This document shows, one piece after another, positions 26,346 through 35,628 of a DNA stretch of 64,000 nt. Location: the NCBI GenBank assembly GCA_008360975.2, contig CM039184.1, forward strand, positions 33,591,797 through 33,655,796, in the 5' to 3' direction. The first letter of the stretch is position 1; each line of letters opens with the position of its first letter. A program made the position numbers and the translations under genes. The DNA comes from Lichenostomus cassidix (lineage: Eukaryota > Chordata > Aves > Passeriformes > Meliphagidae). The notes beneath the pieces are model-generated. The model had not been told where the DNA came from, searched no databases, and worked only from the letters and a program-made list of their open reading frames with translations.

Positions 26346-29300
26346 AACCTCTTGGACATACCCATCGGTTGACTGACCACCTTGGGCTTCTCCAGTCATC
26401 CCAATCTCCACACATCCCCACCCCTCAGGCTTCAGGGCTGACCAGTTCAGGAATTCCAGCCTTGGCAAAGGCTGCTGCACGCACTCCTCCTGCTGCACCA
26501 GCCCTTCAGAGCGAGGGTGTGCAGACACCCAGACCCTGAGGGCCTCATGACTGTCCCCTCCACACTGCAGATAGCTGTGAGTTCGGTAACCTTGTTCAAG
26601 ATCTAAATCACATTTCTGAATGAAACTGATTCTAGGGAGAAGCCCATCAGAGACCTCTGCAATCCCAATTGCATGATCAACATACTTCCCCTTTCTTTCC
26701 CTAAAAATTATTTACAACAGAATTGAGTAACATGAGTAAGACTCACTAGCCTGATGCTTTGGATTTCATCATCAAGGTGACAACTGATGCAATAATGGTT
26801 TTATATAAAACAATATCCAAAAGCATGCAATAGCCTAAAATTATTTTATAAAACATAAGGACAACTGAAGTGTGTTACTTTGAATGAAGTATATTCTCAT
26901 GTATTTAAAGTATTACAGAGGTTGCCTTTCAAAGAGTGATGTACAAGAAACATTGTTTAAAAACAATGTGCCAAATAAAATATGCGTGCATTTAGAATAA
27001 ATAAGGCTTTTTGACTTTTTTTCACTGAATAAGAAGATTGCTCCCTGAAAGCATACTGGAGGAAAAAAAAAAAGACACCACCCACCACAACAATTTAAAT
27101 TGTGTTCTTTACAAGTGCTGCACCTCTTAAAGATAATTTTGCTTTTTTTGCACTACTTTGGTCATTAGCTTTTATATGCTGGCTATCTAACACATTTAAA
27201 AAACATAGAAAATTATACATGGAGTCTTGAGTGGATTTTAAAATCAATAGAGGCCTTTGGAGTCAGTGAAGATGAACACTCCAAGAAAAAGCCAACTCTT
27301 TATCTTCAATTTGACACTCAAAATTCCTAACCAACGTTACTTTTGGTCAATGCTGACACATTCCAGGCAGCAAGACAGCATTAGGTGAAGAACTGCTGCT
27401 GCCATTGTGTCACACACCCTGGACAGGCAGGAGTTGGACAGAACATAGTGTAGCAGAAATCAGTGTTTGGGACTTGGTAACACAGAAAACCCTGAAACAC
27501 ATCGATATATTAAATTCTCTCCTAAATTATATATTCTATTTGTGTTTTAATAGCTCTCTATAAGATTTACTCTTCTTTGTAAAGAATAGGTTTTCTTCTG
27601 AGAGCACTTGCATCCAAACAGGAGTCCAATTTTCACAGAATCCAAATTGAAGTGTAGTGAATGCAGCACTCCCAGAAAAATCAATATTCAGTCACCAGGA
27701 TGCTTAGCTTTACATTGGGCTGAATGCAATATGAGCTGGGGAAAAGTGCACAACTCGCAAGTTTGCAGGAATATATTTGTAGGTCAAAGATTAGTTCAGA
27801 ACAGACTTCATAAACTTGAGCATATTTAATAAAAGTAATATTGCTTTGACTAAAGTGATTTAGATATATTAGAAAGTATTCTTTGTTTAGCAGGTGATGT
27901 TTTTAAGATTTGTCTTTAAACTCTGTATCACACTAAAATTAGCATATACATCTTATAACTATTTTTCCTCCTTAGTATGGGCATAGAAGCTCTTTTCTGC
28001 TTCAGCTTATTCCAAAAAAGTTCTTCACTAAGGCATCTGAAATCCTCAATTAATTATTTTACAGCATTTCAGATACAGAATCCAACCCCAAAGATCCAGT
28101 CCAGAGTCACAACAACTGCTCTTTTACTCCCCCCTCCAACAACAACCTTCAGTTTTCTATACTGAGACATTCACAAACTCCAGATTGTGTTCCTGTGTGC
28201 TCAGTAGGGTGCAGTCTCCAGTAGTGGGGAAAATAGAAGCAGCAGCTTAACTAGCATTCAAAGTGATGACAAGAAGATCTTCTGCGTAATTACACTGATG
28301 CCAGTCTCCACTACACTCAGAATTATTAACATTCCCTGCAGGGGAGGGAGGGTGCAACTTCAGTGAAAAATTAATGGGATTTACAAAATCTGCATTACAC
28401 AATATATTGTTTCCTGTGAAGAAGAATTTAGGGTGATGTACGCAGTCTGGGGGGGTGGGAGGGAAGAAAGGCTTTCCAATTTTTGTCATCATACTTTTCT
28501 TCCCCCAGTATTTTACTTGGCTTTCTTCTCTATGACAATTGGCTGAAAGTTGCATTTTGTGGCTAAAATCACTGATATATCAGAAAAATTATGCTATAGC
28601 TATCAACAGTATAATTACTGTACAGATTTATCATTCAGAATATGGTTTCTGGCACAGAAGATAATAAAATTAGTTTCATGTTCCCCACAGTGAATGGAAG
28701 CAGGCTTATTTACACAAATAGATATGTATAATTTGTTTTATAAGAATTTACAAATATTCCCTTAAACACTATTATGCTATTTTCCTCTAAAACTAAAGCC
28801 AAGTAGATCATTTAATTGCAAGAAGGGTTTTTACTAATGAAGACTAGAAGAGGCCTCCTAGATCATGAACATAATTTCTGGCCTGCAAAAGTCACTTATA
28901 ACAAACTCTCTAGATTTATGAAGGCTCTTGTGCAGAACAAAGGTGACTTGCTTTTCTCCTACTCACATCAAGGTATGTACAAAAATAAGTTCCTCTTACA
29001 ACTAGATCGTATTTTAGTTTGTAGCTTGATTCCATTGTCTGCTTATACAAAGTTGTCTTCATTGTCCATTTCCATCTCTCTTTTACTTTTATTTAATCCT
29101 TCTGTGTGTTAACAAAGAGAAATTACATGCCTAGACAGCTCAATTTTACTAAAATAAACAAAATAAAAAAATTCTGGGTCCTAAGATGCCTTCATAAATG
29201 CGGGATAAAAAACAGCTTTGACTGCAATTTCAAGAATACACACATTACTACAGAGACTTACCCTTTTGTTCTGGCATTAGTATTACAATGTCTTCTACCT

Positions 29301-29569
29301 GCACTTTGTATTAAACTGCTAATATAGTCCTTTCTCTAAACACCAGTGATCTGAAACCGAACAGTTCTTCTGGAGACCAACAGCCTTGTGTAAGCAGTAA
29401 ATGCCCTGCAACCTATCCCATTTTTCAGCTCAGGTCATCTATAAAGAAAGGTGAGACCCAAAATCACTGCAAGACCAGTGTGGCAGAATAGACACCATTA
29501 TAGACCTCCTTAGTCTTCATGAGCATCTCTCCATATTAACTTATCAAGAGAATCCATCACACGCATACA
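26346..29569. other. Gene-free stretch
   Basis: Overlapping minus-strand frames at 26230-26528 run across the CR1 fragment and the GC-rich patch and are not genes. A G-run (28448-28455) and an A-run (27063-27074) are present. Short frames at 28247-28555 (-) and 28816-29112 (+) show no recognisable feature. Confidence 0.5.
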
Positions 29570-30255
29570 GCCAGGGATGCAAGAGGTTAGAGAGCAGTAC
29601 TGCAGAAAGGGACCTGGAGGTCAATGGCAGGTTGAACAGGATTCAGCAGTGCCCTGGCAGCCAGGAGGGCCACCCATATGCTGGGGGACATCAGGCACAG
29701 CACTGCCAGCTGGGTAAGGGAGGGGATTGTCCTGCTCTGCATTGGGGCAGCCTCACCTCAAGTGCTGTGTGCAGCTTTGGGCACCCCAATGTAAGGATAT
29801 TAAACTATTAGAGAGAGTCAAGAGGAAGACAAGGAAGATGGTGAAGGACCCTGACAGGAAGCCATATGAGGAGTGGCTGAGGTCACTTGGTCTGTTCAGC
29901 CTGGAGGAGACTGAGGGGAGACCACATTGCGGTCTGTAATTTTGTCACAAGCAGAAGGCAGAGGGGCAGATGCTGATCTCTTCTCTCTGTTGACCACTGA
30001 TAAGACCCACAGAAGCTGCCTGAAGCTGAATCAGGGGAGGTTTGGGTTGGATATCAGGAGAAGGCTCCTCATCCAGAGGGTAGTTGGGCACTGGAACAGG
30101 AAATGGTCACAGCACCAGCCTGACAGAGTTCAAGGAGTGTTTTGACAATGCTCTCAGGCACATGGTGTGACTCTTGGGACTGTCCTGTGCAGGGTCAGGA
30201 GTGGGATCCTGATGATTGTTGTGGGTCACTTCCAGCTCAGGATATTCTGTGATTC
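29570..30255 (+). mobile_element. CR1 LINE 3' half, plus strand
   Basis: About 685 bp of CR1 from the C-terminal coding region through the 3' end: gcagtactgcagaaagggac, agtgccctggcagccaggag, ctcaagtgctgtgtgcagct, aggggaggtttgggttggat, gggcactggaacaggaaatg, and the terminal gatattctgtgattc. Codons are interrupted, so it is a dead copy. It resembles the copy at 4195-4737 over their shared part, including the block gtgccctggcagccaggagg. Confidence 0.9.
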
Positions 30256-31763
30256 ATATTTGTCCAAAAATTAGACTGAAGCATTAAACATTTCCCCATG
30301 CTACTGATTTTTAATTAGCAATCCAAGACTGAACTTTTTTCTTGTGGCTTTTCTAAATCCCTGGGGCAAAGTCTATTATCCCAAATGGATTTTTCACAGT
30401 AATGCTAAATTGAGCATCCCAAATTTGCAGTACACTAATTTAGCTCAATTTGATAAGTGTTTTCGATCAGCAAGCCTCAAAGTGCCTGACCAAGAGAAGC
30501 ACAAGGCTACTTGACATGAGTTCAACTCTGTAGGTTTCATATTTGAGAACAATATATGAACTGAATTTCTGCTGTCAAGGTTATTGATCTCATGCAAGAA
30601 ATGGCATCACTAACAGGAGTGCAAGGAACAAGAAAGCTAGTCCAGATCACGCTACAAACACATGTATTCTGGAGTACTGGGGATGAGGTTTCCCAGCACA
30701 AAGCCCAGAAATTAATCTCTCACACCTCTTATTTTATTTGTCATCTGGGGGTAGTGAAAGTTAAAAGCAAATATGAAACAGAGGTATTGTTAACAAATTA
30801 GTCCCACTACTTACTGAATCTGTCTAGAACAAAGTACATTTTATGTGAAATATTTTGAACCAGATCAAAAAGCTACTCTTCCCCACTACACAGTAAAAAT
30901 AAACAAGCTGATCAGTGATCAAACTAGCCAATTCCAAAGGCCATTAACAGCCTATTCCAAGCATGATTTATCATGAATGGTTGAATAAAAATCTACTAGC
31001 AACTCACACACAAAAGGTGGATTCAGCAATATTTAGGGCCCTGAATTCAGCTGCAGCCTTTTGCACTAACTTCTTAAAGAAAAAAAAAAAAACAAACAAA
31101 CAAACAAACAAAAAAACCACCACACCAACTACCAAACACTCAAAACACTAAAACACTCAAGAATCATTTCTGTCCAAAGGCAATGCAGTTTCAAGTTATA
31201 TAGGAAGCTTTTGCATTCTGAGTGTCACACAACAAACAAACCCTGCTACCATCTACTGTATTTTAAAGTGACCCAGTGTTGCAGAAGTGTGCTCTGAATG
31301 CTACAAATGCTATCGATACTTGTAAGCCCCTTAGATGACTCATCTGCCAAAACTGCTATTTAAGAATCAAATCCACCTGTTAGGGGCTACATTTTACTGT
31401 TCACTTATTATGACAGAGTTAGTGAAAAATGCATAATGTTACATCATAGATTTTGCTTCAACTTCTAAAACTTGGTCTCAAATTAATTATGTCAGTCGCA
31501 GAGAGATTTTCAGCTTGTGCTCTGAAAACAGTAAGTGCAGAGGACATTATGGATGGTTTGAATGAGGAAAAGATCATACTGCCAGGCCTTAGGACTGGGC
31601 TCCTGTAAGTAATTCATTACCTCAAGTGCCTCCAAGAGCTCTTCCTCTACAATGATTTTTTGGTACACAATATGGTATCTCTTGCTGAAGGGAAGATTTT
31701 GAGTAACTTGTCTTGGACACACACAAAACTCACACCTAGGCATCCACAGACTTACATGGTGTA
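30256..31763. other. Gene-free flank upstream of the provirus
   Basis: AT-rich sequence with a poly-A run (31080-31092) followed by a (caaa)n microsatellite at about 31093-31112. No gene is supported; the 77-codon minus-strand frame at 31510-31743 shows no domain. Confidence 0.6.
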
Positions 31764-31768
31764 CCCTC
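31764..31768. repeat. 5' target-site duplication of provirus
   Basis: ccctc directly precedes the first TG of the 5' LTR and is repeated at 38823-38827 directly after the CA of the 3' LTR. A perfect 5-bp duplication marks an intact integration event. Confidence 0.9.
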
Positions 31769-31891
31769 TGTTATAAGGAGTTGATTGTTCATTGGAACCA
31801 CTAATCCCCTAAAAAGGATTTTTAACCGGAGTAAAAGACCCTGCTAACAATTATGTACTAGTTATTTTCCACAGGAAGATTTCAGCTACAA

Positions 31892-31938
31892 GATTGCAAA
31901 ACAGCACCCCCTCTTCTGCAACGATTGCAAAAACAGCA
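31892..31938 (+). promoter_or_regulatory. U3 direct repeats gattgcaaaa(a)cagca
   Basis: gattgcaaaacagca (31892-31906) is repeated as gattgcaaaaacagca (31923-31938). Repeated ATTGCAAA words resemble C/EBP-type sites, which are common in avian retroviral enhancers; that function is inferred. The same pair is in the 3' LTR at 38504-38550. Confidence 0.4.
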
Positions 31939-31953
31939 ACCTTTCCTCCATAA

Positions 31954-31991
31954 CGAAATATGCTTCGTCTGCCGAAATATGCTTCATCTGC
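31954..31991 (+). promoter_or_regulatory. U3 tandem 19-bp repeat, possible enhancer
   Basis: cgaaatatgcttcgtctgc (31954-31972) is followed at once by a copy with one change (31973-31991). Tandem duplications in U3 are typical of retroviral enhancers. The counterpart in the 3' LTR lies at 38566-38603. Confidence 0.5.
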
Positions 31992-32046
31992 CCAACGACA
32001 GCCAAGACATGCGCAGAGTACAGCTCAAAACGGGAAGTTAGACAAC

Positions 32047-32054
32047 TTAAAAGG
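32047..32054 (+). promoter_or_regulatory. TATA-like box of the provirus
   Basis: TTAAAAGG lies about 107 bp upstream of the AATAAA signal and is followed by GC-rich sequence. This is the spacing expected for a retroviral promoter whose transcription start (R) would be near 32078. The copy in the 3' LTR is at 38659-38666. Confidence 0.5.
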
Positions 32055-32153
32055 CCACAAGACGCTCGACTGGGCGGGCGACAATAGGCGGAACTGCGCT
32101 TCCCCTGTCGACCCCCAGCGCTGCTTTATCCTATCCTTTTGCTTGCTGTAATC

Positions 32154-32159
32154 AATAAA
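32154..32159 (+). promoter_or_regulatory. AATAAA in 5' LTR
   Basis: Canonical polyadenylation hexamer near the R/U5 boundary; the active copy is the one at 38766-38771 in the 3' LTR. Confidence 0.75.
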
Positions 32160-32213
32160 TTTTTTGTAATTGAACTCAGACCGATTGGCGTGGTCTCTCT
32201 ATTGATAACAATT

Positions 32214-32231
32214 TGGTGCCGTGACTCGGAT
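32214..32231 (+). other. Primer binding site, tRNA-His type
   Basis: The 18 bases TGGTGCCGTGACTCGGAT start three bases after the 5' LTR. This is the PBS type known from HERV-H-like elements and is complementary to the 3' end of tRNA-His. It confirms the LTR boundary and the retroviral nature. Confidence 0.85.
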
Positions 32232-32625
32232 CGAGATTCCAGCACAGAGACGAGGGTCCTGAGGAGGCGCCCCGCCCTATAGGCGGCCTCGGATTCCGTC
32301 CGGTGCTCCCCTCGATCCGACGAACCTAAATTCAAAAGGATAGGATAGGAAGACCGGTCACTCCCGTAAATTTTGTGCACAAAAGTCCGGACGAAGACGC
32401 AGGACGCGTAAGTAGCTGCCGTTTTGTGCAGATGTAGCCGTCTCGGTCGGGGGTGGTTTCCCGGAGTGCGGCGAGTGGGACGTGTGTGTGTGAGAGGGGA
32501 ACCGGCAGCCGGATTCCCCAAGTGAGTGCGGACCCTCAGTAGTGCGGTTCCCATTGCCCGCGAGGGCGTGGGCCACGAACCAGGGGAAGCGAGTGAATAC
32601 CCCACGGCTGAAGGCACTCCGGAGG
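32232..32625 (+). other. Proviral leader with probable splice donor
   Basis: The untranslated leader runs from PBS to gag. GTAAGT at 32408-32413 is a perfect 5' splice site core, and GTGAGT at 32522-32527 is a second candidate; one of them probably serves as the major donor for env and other subgenomic RNAs. A small stem ccgcc/ggcgg with a ctata loop lies at 32272-32286. I cannot locate a packaging signal. An open frame without ATG enters from 32542 but is not needed for Gag. Confidence 0.6.
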
Positions 32626-33861
32626 ATGGGACAGGGGAAGAGCAAGCCCCCCACAACCCATGAAATGTCCCAGGGTAGGGACTCACCGTTAGGATTTATG
32701 TTAGAAAACTGGGAATATTATCCCGATACGGGTGACAAAGACAAAGCAAAGATGATATATTATTGTGTAGACAAATGGGGAAGTCAAAGAATTGCCCCGG
32801 CAGTATGGTCTGCTGAAGACTGGAGACAACAAACATTAAACATATGGGCTAACTCAAAATCATGCTTTAGCCAAGAGGAGAGTGATTATGCCGCAGTCTG
32901 GATTACTAGACCCGGTCAGACTGCAGTCCGAGTATTTAAACTAACAGCCACCACCACCGGCAAACAAAATCAGACCGGTGGACAGGAGGAGGAAGTATTA
33001 ATAGGACCCCCTCCCTATACTCCACCACCAGCAAATGCACCTCCCGAACAAGCCGAAGGTAACAATCAGGGAGGTGCCCAATATCAAGGTCCAATTACCC
33101 GCCAGAGAGCACGGGACCAAGAACATCACAATTTGTTTCCCCTAAGAGAAACGCCGATGGGGGAACCAAACCCTCAGATGGGGTTTATGTTGGTTCCTCT
33201 GAACTCTGAAAGTGTGAGAGGTTTTAAAGAAAAGATGGGGAATCTATTAGATGACCCTCTTGGAGTAGCCGAGAGGATCGACCAATTCCTGGGGCCCAAC
33301 ATCTATACCTGGGATGAAATACAGGCAATTTTGAACATCCTCTTTACTGCAGAGGAAAAGAACATGATATCAATAAAGCTCTCAACGAAGGGCAGAAGAA
33401 AGATGAGTCCCCCACCGAATGGTTGGAGAAGCTCCGAAAAGAACCTGCAATTATATTCAGGTCTAGATTCTGAGACACCCCTAGGACAGGTCCTATTGAC
33501 GATGCAGTTTGTAGCGAAGTCATGGGATGATATCCGAAAGGAAATTGAAAAGATAGAGAATTGGCAAAATAGAGAGTTGGATGAGTTATTACGAGAAGCC
33601 CAAAAGGAGGTGTATGTGAGAAGAGAGGATGAGACATATGAGAGGCAAGTACGAATGATGGTCGCGGCTGTCCGCGAAAGTCGGGAGCTGGATAGGCAAG
33701 ATAGGAGGTTCCTTCGGCGGAACTCTCCTGGGGAACGTATGGAGACAGGCAATAGCAAGTCGAAGAGGGACTTGGTCTGCTACTACTGTGGCAAGAAGGG
33801 ACATATTAAAAGAGAATGTAGACAAAGACGGAGGGATGAGAAGATATTTAAAACCAAATAG
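32626..33861 (+). CDS. Gag polyprotein, open but internally deleted
   Basis: 411 codons. The ATG at 32626 gives MGQGKS, a gammaretroviral-type N-myristoylation start. Residues 1-100 resemble matrix; PPPY at 128-131 is a late (ESCRT-recruiting) motif inside a proline-rich linker; capsid begins near FPLRETP (171-177); a single zinc knuckle C385-x2-C388-x4-H393-x4-C398 forms nucleocapsid and is followed by a basic tail. The capsid is damaged. Between TAEEK (241-245) and the region after residue 273, tens of residues expected in the family are absent. The bases at about 33372-33440, which in another frame read like the major homology region, are out of frame here. The frame is open throughout, so a protein could be made, but it would lack a proper capsid lattice contact region. 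The UAG at 33859-33861 is followed by G and leads straight into pol in the same frame. Confidence 0.85.
   Translation: MGQGKSKPPTTHEMSQGRDSPLGFMLENWEYYPDTGDKDKAKMIYYCVDKWGSQRIAPAVWSAEDWRQQTLNIWANSKSCFSQEESDYAAVWITRPGQTAVRVFKLTATTTGKQNQTGGQEEEVLIGPPPYTPPPANAPPEQAEGNNQGGAQYQGPITRQRARDQEHHNLFPLRETPMGEPNPQMGFMLVPLNSESVRGFKEKMGNLLDDPLGVAERIDQFLGPNIYTWDEIQAILNILFTAEEKNMISIKLSTKGRRKMSPPPNGWRSSEKNLQLYSGLDSETPLGQVLLTMQFVAKSWDDIRKEIEKIENWQNRELDELLREAQKEVYVRREDETYERQVRMMVAAVRESRELDRQDRRFLRRNSPGERMETGNSKSKRDLVCYYCGKKGHIKRECRQRRRDEKIFKTK
33859..33861 (+). promoter_or_regulatory. gag-pol in-frame UAG (readthrough-type junction)
   Basis: The gag stop is TAG followed by GGGGAGTC, and pol sequence continues in the same frame for 286 codons. 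Gammaretroviruses make Gag-Pol by suppressing a UAG in this arrangement with a downstream pseudoknot. I did not fold the downstream RNA, so efficiency is unknown. Confidence 0.6.
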
Positions 33862-34719
33862 GGGAGTCAAGGGCTCTTCTTTTTGGGGACTCGTAAACAT
33901 CAGGAGCCCTTGGACATGATAATAGAATTGGGAATCAATTTAGAAGTTAAAAATAGGGAAATTCAAATTAAGCTTTGCCCCTTACGGGTTGAGGATGAGC
34001 AGGTGATCAATCCTGGAGTGTGGTACAATCCTGAGACTGTAGAGCGCTTACAAGCTATAGTGGTGTGCGCCCTATTAGTAGAAGAAGCCCGAAAGATCAC
34101 CTTTAATGGAAATCTCCATGTATTTACCCCCCCCATAATATTAGAACAGTTTTACAACAAAAAAGCAAAGAAATGGATATCCGATTCTCGTTTATTGAAA
34201 TACGAGGGCATTCTACTAGAAGCCCCGAATCTACAAAATCCTGCGCAGTTTCCATATGAGCATCCACAAATAGAAGGCTTGGGGCACGATTGCTTACAGA
34301 CTATAGAAGAACAAACAAAGATAAGACCAGACCTAAGTGAAGAAGCACTAGAATTAGGGGAGAGGCTGTTTATAGACGGATCCTCCCGAATGGTAGATGG
34401 GAAAAGGAGATCAGGGTACGCTATAGTAGGAGGTAGTGATTTACACATCATCGAATCGGGACCCCTGGACCCCTCCTGGTCGGCCCAAGCGTGTGAACTA
34501 TACGCCCTCTTGAGGGCCCTAACTCTACTGACTGATAAAGAAGGGACCATTTATACCGATTCAAAGTACAGTTATGGGAAGGTACATACCTTTGGGAAGG
34601 TTTGGGAAGAAAGGGGGCTGAGGAACTCACAAGGGAAAGATTTAATACATCCCCAATTAATCCAAGAAGTATTGAAAGCATTGAGAAAACCTTCACGTCT
34701 AGCGGTCGTCCATACTTAG
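33862..34719 (+). pseudogene. pol remnant: protease edge, RT connection, RNase H
   Basis: Gag-frame continuation after the UAG. It starts with residues resembling the protease N-terminus (EPLDMIIELG), then shows VINPGVWYNPETV, the end of that domain. It then passes directly into the RT connection domain (FTPPIILEQF, SDSRLLKYEGILLEAP). The protease catalytic Asp-Thr-Gly and the whole RT fingers/palm with YxDD are missing, so a deletion of more than 1 kb joins them. RNase H follows, with catalytic D at 34375-34377 (FIDGSS), E at 34495-34497 (CELYAL) and D at 34558-34560 (YTDSKY). A TAG at 34717-34719 ends the frame right before GHQKG, and the last RNase H Asp is lost. No activity as polymerase or protease is possible. 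Confidence 0.85.
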
Positions 34720-35584
34720 GGACACCAAAAAGGGCTAGGAAGGTATAGATACGTCCTAGTCTTGGCAGATCATCTCACACACTACATAGAAGCAAACACT
34801 ACATAGAAGCAAACACTACATAGAAGCAAACACTACATAGAAGCAAACACTACATAGAAGCAAACACTACATGGAAGCACACACTACATGGAAGCCTCTC
34901 CTACCACTCGAACCACTGCCCAAGCAGTAGTAAAGGTATTGCTCGAACATGTAGTGCCCCGGTATGGAGTTCCAGAAGCCGTAGATTCAGATCAAGGGCC
35001 GCACTTTACATCTCGAATCATTAGACATTTATCAGAGGCCTTGGGACTCCGATGGGAACAACATACTCCTTGACACCCACAGAGCTCTGGCAGAGTAAAA
35101 AGAATGAATGTAGAAATAAAGAAACATTTAGCTAAGCTAACTATAGAAACTGGACTCTCATGGATCAAATGTTTACCCTTAATCCCTTTTACATATCAGA
35201 ACCCAACCCAGGGCAGATATGGGTATCTCCCCCTTTGAAATGTTATATGGAATGCCCTATGATGTAGGATTACCTAAAGATCATCCAAGTGTTGTAGATA
35301 CCCAGACGAAAAATTATATTTGCCAATTGGCAAGATATAAAAAGGGTTTATGGGAAAAAGGGGTACTAACACAACGACCCCCACTAAATATCTCTTTACA
35401 TCAGATCGAGCCTGGCGATTGGGTACTCATAAAAACCTGGAAAGAAATTCCCCTGCAGTCACGGTGGGACGGACCCTTCCAAGTTCTGCTAACCACCCAT
35501 ACTGCGATTCGAACAGCAGAACGTGGATGGACTCACGCAAGTTGTGTAAAAGACCGGTTGAACTACCAAAAGAGTAGAAAGTGA
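34720..35584 (+). pseudogene. pol remnant: integrase, broken
   Basis: After GHQKG the sequence jumps into the integrase core at a point equivalent to YVLVLADHLTHYIEA; the N-terminal HHCC zinc domain is deleted. The first catalytic Asp is at 34768-34770 and the second in DQGPHF at 34990-34992. The third position, normally Glu, reads Lys (35098-35100). A 17-bp tandem array (34781-34899) interrupts the core with stops. TGA at 35071-35073 and a single-base frame change near 35218 follow. The C-terminal part 35219-35584 is open in the new frame and carries GISPFEMLYG and the SH3-like domain GDWVLIKTW...RWDGPFQVLL. Not functional. Confidence 0.85.
34781..34899 (+). repeat. Seven-copy 17-bp tandem array inside integrase
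   Basis: Unit actacatagaagcaaac is present exactly five times (34781-34865), followed by two diverged units (34866-34882 and 34883-34899). The six additional units add 102 bases, so the outer frame is kept, but inner copies fall in other frames and include TAG stops. The flanking words show that the unit is a duplication of the codons just after the first catalytic Asp. Confidence 0.95.
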
Positions 35585-35628
35585 CTGGAGTACCTAGAGA
35601 CTTGCGCCTTAAGATCTCTAAGCAGCAA

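Larger units (their letters stand above)
31769..32210 (+). repeat. 5' LTR (442 bp)
   Basis: Begins TGTTATAAGG and ends TTGATAACA. It contains a duplicated motif in U3, a TATA-like TTAAAAGG at 32047-32054 and the AATAAA signal at 32154-32159. From these, U3 is about 310 bp, R about 95 bp and U5 about 35 bp (estimates). The 63-codon frame (31960-32151) occurs identically in the 3' LTR and is not a gene. Confidence 0.95.

Noticed and set aside
26346..26560. GC-rich patch with overlapping minus-strand frames
   Set aside because: Adjacent to a CR1 fragment and without a domain. More likely repeat-derived than coding, but not assignable.
31960..32151. 63-codon frame present in both LTRs
   Set aside because: It is simply the U3-R sequence of the LTR. 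Identity between the two copies reflects LTR identity, not a gene.
32542..32625. N-terminal extension of Gag upstream of the ATG
   Set aside because: The extension would begin with GTG. The ATG at 32626 gives the expected MGQ myristoylation start, so it is taken as the initiator.
32126..32686. 186-codon minus-strand open frame across the 5' LTR and leader
   Set aside because: It runs antisense over known LTR, PBS and gag-leader sequence and has no domain. Its openness follows from the composition of the leader.
33303..33900. Several minus-strand frames antisense to gag (97-151 codons)
   Set aside because: They are shadows of gag codon usage. No antisense promoter or domain evidence.
34781..34899. 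CRISPR-like array
   Set aside because: Units are directly adjacent without spacers and derive from integrase codons in a vertebrate provirus, so this is a minisatellite.
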